Assembly (NCBI RefSeq): GCF_039545135.1
Contig: NZ_BAABRU010000002.1
Location: 310,001 to 374,000, forward strand
Length of the DNA: 64,000 nucleotides
Source of the DNA: Herpetosiphon gulosus
Lineage (GTDB): Bacteria; Chloroflexota; Chloroflexia; Chloroflexales; Herpetosiphonaceae
Direction of reading: 5' to 3'
The notes beneath the pieces were generated by a model that did not search any database, had not been told where the DNA came from, and saw only the letters and a list, made by a program, of their open reading frames with translations. This document shows positions 61,732 to 64,000 of this stretch, one piece after another. Numbering within the stretch: position 1 is the first letter of the stretch; each line of letters opens with the position of its first letter. A program made the translations under genes and the position numbers.

Positions 61732-63039
61732 TTAGCCGCAGTGGCCTGGGCCAATTAGGCCATTGTTGAAGTTATCCAATTGGGTGGCGTAGCTCGTGCC
61801 AGTGTTAGAAGCTGAGCCACTTGGTTTGCTGCCTAATGGATGTTGTTGCAACCAAGCGTCAGCAGCAGCGATGGTCGCATTGACCGTGCTACCATTAGCA
61901 CCTTGGGCAACATTCAACTTGGCAGCGATCAATTGGTGAGCCAAGATGTAGGTGGCATCGCCGCGTGGCGAGGTGTTGAAAATTGCCATCAATTGGCTTT
62001 GAGTGTAAACCACACCACCAATGCTCAAACTGGTTACTGGCCAGGCGTTTGGATGGTTCTTCCAGTAACCTTGGGTATAGGTGCAATCTTTGCCAGTAGG
62101 TGTGCTCGTGGCGGTTGGGACTGGTGTCTTAGTCGCGGTCGGCACTGGTGTCTTAGTCGCGGTTGGCGCTGGCGTGCTTGTGGCCGTTGGCGCTGGTGTC
62201 TTAGTCGCGGTTGGCATCGGAGTCTTGGTTGCGGTTGGGACTGCCGTTGGCGTTGGATAGGCGGTTGGTTCTGGCGTGTTGGTTGGTGCAACTGTTGGCT
62301 CTGCCGTTGGCTCTGGTGTACTGGTTGGTGCAACTGTTGGCTCTGCCGTTGGTTCTGGCGTGTTGGTTGGTGCAACTGTTGGCTCTGCCGTTGGTTCTGG
62401 TGTATTGGTTGGTGCAACTGTTGGCTCTGCCGTTGGTTCTGGCGTGTTAGTTGGCGTTGTTACACCACAATAGTTGGTTCCACCAATATGGCGAGCCGAA
62501 AGCAAGCGCTCGTTATAGCGTTGACCATCAAGCGAATGCAATACAGACCCATAGAACACGTCAATTTGGGCAGCACATTCAGGCACTGCAACGCTTAAAG
62601 AAACAGTGGTGTTTGGCCCAACTCGGCCAATTGCCCACGAATAAATCAATTGATGATCAATGATTTCATCAAATTTTTGATACGAAGCCATACCTACATC
62701 GTAGGAACATGTGCTTGATTTATTCCAAATTTTGCCCACTGTATTGCTTGAGAACCAGCCCGAAAGATCAACTTGTGGGTTACAGACTGGGGCGGCAGTT
62801 GGGGCTGTGGTTGCAGTTGGGGCTGCGGTTGGGGCAACCGTTGGCTCTGCCGTTGGTTCTACGGTTGGCTCAGCAGTTGGCTCAGTGGTTGGTTCAGCAG
62901 TTGGTTCAACGACTGTCTCAACACTGGCTGATTCTACGCCTTTGCTCACATTGGCAAAGCTGGCACTTGGCCCACCTGCCACCAAAATTGTTGCAAGTAG
63001 CACAACCCGCGTTGTCCATCGTCGCAGTGTCGGGGTCAT
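61732..63039 (-). CDS. Secreted protein with EPT repeats and [10 protein letters not shown] domain
   Basis: A 435-residue exported protein. The signal peptide is [23 protein letters not shown]. Repeats of the [14 protein letters not shown] type flank a small beta domain ([22 protein letters not shown] to [11 protein letters not shown]). The C-terminal about 115 residues begin [17 protein letters not shown] and contain [28 protein letters not shown]; this Cys-bounded domain recurs in secreted bacterial proteins but has no known function to me. No sorting signal. AAGGAG precedes the ATG. Confidence 0.78.
   Translation of the reverse strand: MTPTLRRWTTRVVLLATILVAGGPSASFANVSKGVESASVETVVEPTAEPTTEPTAEPTVEPTAEPTVAPTAAPTATTAPTAAPVCNPQVDLSGWFSSNTVGKIWNKSSTCSYDVGMASYQKFDEIIDHQLIYSWAIGRVGPNTTVSLSVAVPECAAQIDVFYGSVLHSLDGQRYNERLLSARHIGGTNYCGVTTPTNTPEPTAEPTVAPTNTPEPTAEPTVAPTNTPEPTAEPTVAPTSTPEPTAEPTVAPTNTPEPTAYPTPTAVPTATKTPMPTATKTPAPTATSTPAPTATKTPVPTATKTPVPTATSTPTGKDCTYTQGYWKNHPNAWPVTSLSIGGVVYTQSQLMAIFNTSPRGDATYILAHQLIAAKLNVAQGANGSTVNATIAAADAWLQQHPLGSKPSGSASNTGTSYATQLDNFNNGLIGPGHCG
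62270..62452. repeat. 42-57 bp tandem repeats encoding [14 protein letters not shown]
   Basis: Four nearly identical units (ggttggtgcaactgttggct with ctgccgttggttctggcgtg) inside the secreted protein gene. Confidence 0.85.
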
Positions 63040-63483
63040 AGGAACTCCTTACAATAAAAAATTAGTTAAAAAAATAATAAATTAGTTAAACCATAAAAAT
63101 AAATGAAGCTACTAGCTAGTATAATGTCATTGATTCGTAATCGCTAGTTCAACATGAGCGTGATCTTTTTGTAGTAAGAGGACTAGATTGAGCTAGTACT
63201 GGTACTAATTCAACCCGTAAGGTTCTTCGTAAGGTGGCACAGAAACAAATAGTACTCTATTAGTAGAATATTAATTAAATAGCTGTTTATTTGACCTAAT
63301 TAAATCTAATATTTCATTTTTATCAAAAATTTTATTTGTTTAATTAAAAAACGACTTGATTTATTTAATTTTCCACTTAAATAACTTAACTATTATCATC
63401 ACTACATGATCATTGCTCCATAAACCAAGCTCAAGCAACAATCGGCTATACTAAGCCAAGCATCGTGTGTGGATAGGTGGATT
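63040..63483. other. AT-rich intergenic region
   Basis: About 440 nt between divergent genes with no gene recognised. From 63050 to about 63410 it is markedly AT-rich, with several ttaattaaa words. It should hold the promoters of both flanking genes; no confident -35/-10 pair was chosen. Confidence 0.6.
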
Positions 63484-64000
63484 ATGCTGCATGGTTTGCG
63501 TTCGCGCTGGGGCAATATTGGGGCATTGTTGCTGTTGTGGCTGATTATCGGTTGGTGGGCTAATGCGCAGCCAACCCACTCAGCGAATGTGTTGCAGCAT
63601 ACGCCAACCAGCGTTGGCGGCTTGTATGGCCTTGAGCAATCGAATAGCTTGCCAGGCGCAACAGGCCCGACTACCCGCAACTACCGCTGGAGCAATGGTA
63701 ATTTCCAAGTACCACTCTGGCCTGCCAGCAACCATGCGCGGTTGGTTCAGTTTGAATATTTAGCCCCATTTGGCCCAACCAGCCTGCAATTTGAGCAAAC
63801 GCAAGCCCTCAGCCTAGCGTTGCAACCTGAACTACGTCAAATCAGCCTATTTGTGCCCGCCGATGTACAACAATTGCAATTGCTCAATCAGCCAAGCGAG
63901 CAGAACGGACGCAACTTGGGTTTGTTGCTCAGTCACCTGAGTTGGCGAGAGCTTGGTTCAAACGGCTGGGCTGCTTTACCTGATGCTACGCCGTTTAATC
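63484..64000 (+). CDS. Start of a membrane-anchored or exported protein, cut by the window end
   Basis: An open frame of 172 codons runs to the window edge without a stop. The N-terminus has a hydrophobic segment (NIGALLLLWLIIGWWANAQ), a signal peptide or anchor, followed by a Gln/Leu-rich beta-type region (FEYLAPFGPTSLQFEQTQAL). A GGTGG lies seven bases before the ATG. No family can be named from this part. Confidence 0.65.
   Translation, partial: MLHGLRSRWGNIGALLLLWLIIGWWANAQPTHSANVLQHTPTSVGGLYGLEQSNSLPGATGPTTRNYRWSNGNFQVPLWPASNHARLVQFEYLAPFGPTSLQFEQTQALSLALQPELRQISLFVPADVQQLQLLNQPSEQNGRNLGLLLSHLSWRELGSNGWAALPDATPFN

Overview
The window reads as a chromosomal segment of a filamentous Chloroflexota bacterium, most likely Herpetosiphon or a close relative. 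This is inferred from roughly 50% GC, many Thr-Pro-rich surface proteins, DUF11 proteins, a gingipain-type peptidase, and cacgaa-type and CCCTCACCCC-type intergenic repeats. It was not checked against a database. I saw no tRNA, rRNA, CRISPR array or prophage.

Layout: 1-5.5 kb carries purF, a YqiA-type hydrolase, the infC-rpmI-rplT-rRNA methyltransferase operon (infC apparently starting at AUC) and a RusA-like nuclease. 5.5-15.1 kb is an accessory block on the minus strand. Read in the direction of transcription it holds a PqqD-like protein, a radical SAM/SPASM enzyme, a 56-residue precursor-like peptide, an HPr-kinase-like protein, an S26-type peptidase-like protein, a secreted C25 (gingipain-like) peptidase, a sortase and a DUF11 surface protein. 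15-19.2 kb holds a NarL two-component pair and an ECF sigma/anti-sigma pair. 19.3-31.6 kb holds a subtilisin, small membrane proteins, and an operon of two large histidine kinases with a Thr-Pro-rich surface protein. 31.7-41.7 kb holds protoporphyrinogen oxidase, an S10 carboxypeptidase-like protein, an MFS transporter, a DM13 lipoprotein, an OmpR-type two-component pair, a glycosyltransferase and hisB. 41.76-42.70 kb is a decayed insertion sequence. 42.9-49.2 kb holds GDP-sugar genes, secreted proteins, a zinc ribbon protein and an ABC ATPase behind a DUF11 surface protein. 49.7-55.2 kb holds a PurS-PurL fusion and purQ around two poorly characterised genes. 55.2-64 kb holds an ankyrin protein, a surface alpha-toroid protein, lysC, thrC, a DUF1294 protein, a repeat-rich secreted protein and the start of a membrane-anchored protein cut by the window end.

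The most interesting system is the 9.0-15.0 kb operon. It looks like a ribosomally made, radical-SAM-modified peptide (RiPP) locus whose precursor gene (13365-13535) is short enough to be missed. The leader has a lasso-like YxxPxIxxxG motif, but no lasso cyclase is present. A kinase and two unrelated peptidases sit in the same tightly packed operon, and no exporter is visible. A second theme is surface display: one sortase and four proteins ending in a sorting-signal-like tail (LPDTS twice, IPSAG, LPPMSG).
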